Assembly (NCBI GenBank): GCA_012730105.1
Contig: JAAYBJ010000003.1
Coordinates: 77,450 to 141,449, forward strand
Source: Candidatus Hydrogenedentota bacterium
Lineage (GTDB): Bacteria > Hydrogenedentota > Hydrogenedentia > Hydrogenedentales > CAITNO01
Direction: 5' to 3'
Length of the DNA: 64,000 nt
Under the pieces are notes generated by a model that was not told where the DNA came from, did no database searches, and saw only the letters and a program-made list of their open reading frames with translations. Below, in pieces: positions 63,524 to 64,000 of this stretch (its first letter is position 1; each line of letters starts with the position of its first letter). The translations under genes and the position numbers were made by a program.

Positions 63524-64000
63524 CTATAGATAGTCCGCCATGGTGGCCGAAAAACGCCGGAACACCCAGGCCCCGATCAGGGCGGCGATAACAGCGCAAA
63601 CCAGGGGCCAAGCCACAAGGACGGTATCCGGGAAACGCTGTTCAAAGAGCACCTGGCGGTAGGCGGTCAGCAGGCATGCCATGGGGTTCATCATGTACGC
63701 GGAATGTAGCCAGGATGGCAATCCCGCGGAACGCACCAGCTCCAAAGGATAAAACACCGGCGTCGCGTAAAACCCAAACAACAGGAACACGCTGACCAGG
63801 TTGCCCACGTCCCGGTAATGCACATGGCCGCAGGAAAGGAACAGCACGAGGCCCAGGGTCATCACAAATTGAATTCCGAAAAGAAAGGGGAAGTAGACCA
63901 GGGAGAGGCCTATCCGCCCACCCAGGGCCAAGTGTGCCGCCAACAGCATCAGAAAGCCCACACCCAACTGCACCAAAGGCATGCAACAGGCGGCGATGGG
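63524..64000 (-). CDS. ABC-2 type polysaccharide export permease (C-terminal part)
   Basis: The final ~158 residues of a Wzm/TagG-like permease; the start is beyond the window. Four or more helices, with FVMTLGLVLFLSCGHVHYRDV and the family motif YATPVFYPLELV, ending FRRFSATMADYL. It exports a lipid-linked polysaccharide together with an ATPase that would be beyond the edge. It lies 84 nt upstream of the GlmU-like gene on the same strand and probably in the same transcript. Confidence 0.9.
   Translation of the reverse strand, partial: PIAACCMPLVQLGVGFLMLLAAHLALGGRIGLSLVYFPFLFGIQFVMTLGLVLFLSCGHVHYRDVGNLVSVFLLFGFYATPVFYPLELVRSAGLPSWLHSAYMMNPMACLLTAYRQVLFEQRFPDTVLVAWPLVCAVIAALIGAWVFRRFSATMADYL

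Overview
The window looks like a chromosomal contig from a Gram-negative, saccharolytic, probably anaerobic or fermentative bacterium of the PVC / Hydrogenedentota type. This is inferred from gene content: Tat-exported Gfo/Idh/MocA and aldo-keto oxidoreductases, a DUF1080 protein, a PhoPQ-related (PqaA) protein, exported GH27, GH78 and GH98-like glycosidases, very large subtilases with Ig-like modules, a secretin-based type II secretion cluster, and intergenic DNA filled with short palindromes and heptamer/nonamer tandem repeats. No rRNA or ribosomal protein gene is present to fix the taxonomy. Most genes are GC-rich; one island (about 7.4-9.8 kb, a GmrSD-like gene) is visibly AT-richer.

Layout. 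1-2.4 kb: TetR regulator, HlyD adaptor and the start of an ABC ATPase, with two matching palindromic operators. 2.6-7.1 kb: lipoprotein subtilase, a signal-peptide-bearing O-methyltransferase and a VTT-domain membrane protein. 7.6-9.5 kb: DUF262/DUF1524 restriction-like protein. 9.8-14.2 kb: GH98-like and GH27 glycosidases. 14.2-16.3 kb: a repeat-rich zone with REP-like palindromes and a heptamer tract around a small lipoprotein gene. 16.3-25.8 kb: proS, DUF1080 protein, methyltransferase, decayed GxxExxY element, deoxyhypusine-synthase-like protein, GH78 rhamnosidase, small membrane protein and ilvE.

26.0-35.2 kb is a tightly overlapped type II secretion operon (G-H-I-J-K-L-M, a GspC-like gene, D). 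It has no GspE or GspF. Its secretin carries four N1-type repeats and ends in what looks like an ExbD/TolR periplasmic domain, the most unusual architecture here. 35.6-39.6 kb: an ADP-forming acyl-CoA synthetase followed by a CoA-transferase fused to a GNAT domain, ending in a terminator. 39.7-44.9 kb: a surface-glycan operon (GT4 glycosyltransferase, WecA-like initiating transferase, O-antigen ligase-like protein).

45.1-52.5 kb: DUF1573 lipoprotein, PqaA-like protein and a 1439-residue subtilase with a somatomedin-B-like module and a C-terminal anchor. 53.1 kb: tRNA-Pro(CGG). 53.3-58.2 kb: GntR/LacI-hybrid regulator, Tat aldo-keto reductase, glgC and a Tat Gfo/Idh/MocA oxidoreductase. 58.4-62.2 kb: nucleoside-type MFS transporter, exported cyclase-like protein, zinc-ribbon protein and an orphan pseudopilin with an EF-hand-like loop. 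62.2-64.0 kb: a GlmU-like nucleotidylyltransferase and the end of a polysaccharide ABC-2 permease. Taken together, the window describes a cell that exports many enzymes (Sec, Tat and probably T2SS), degrades plant or mucin-type glycans outside the cytoplasm, can form acetate with ATP yield, and builds its own surface polysaccharide.
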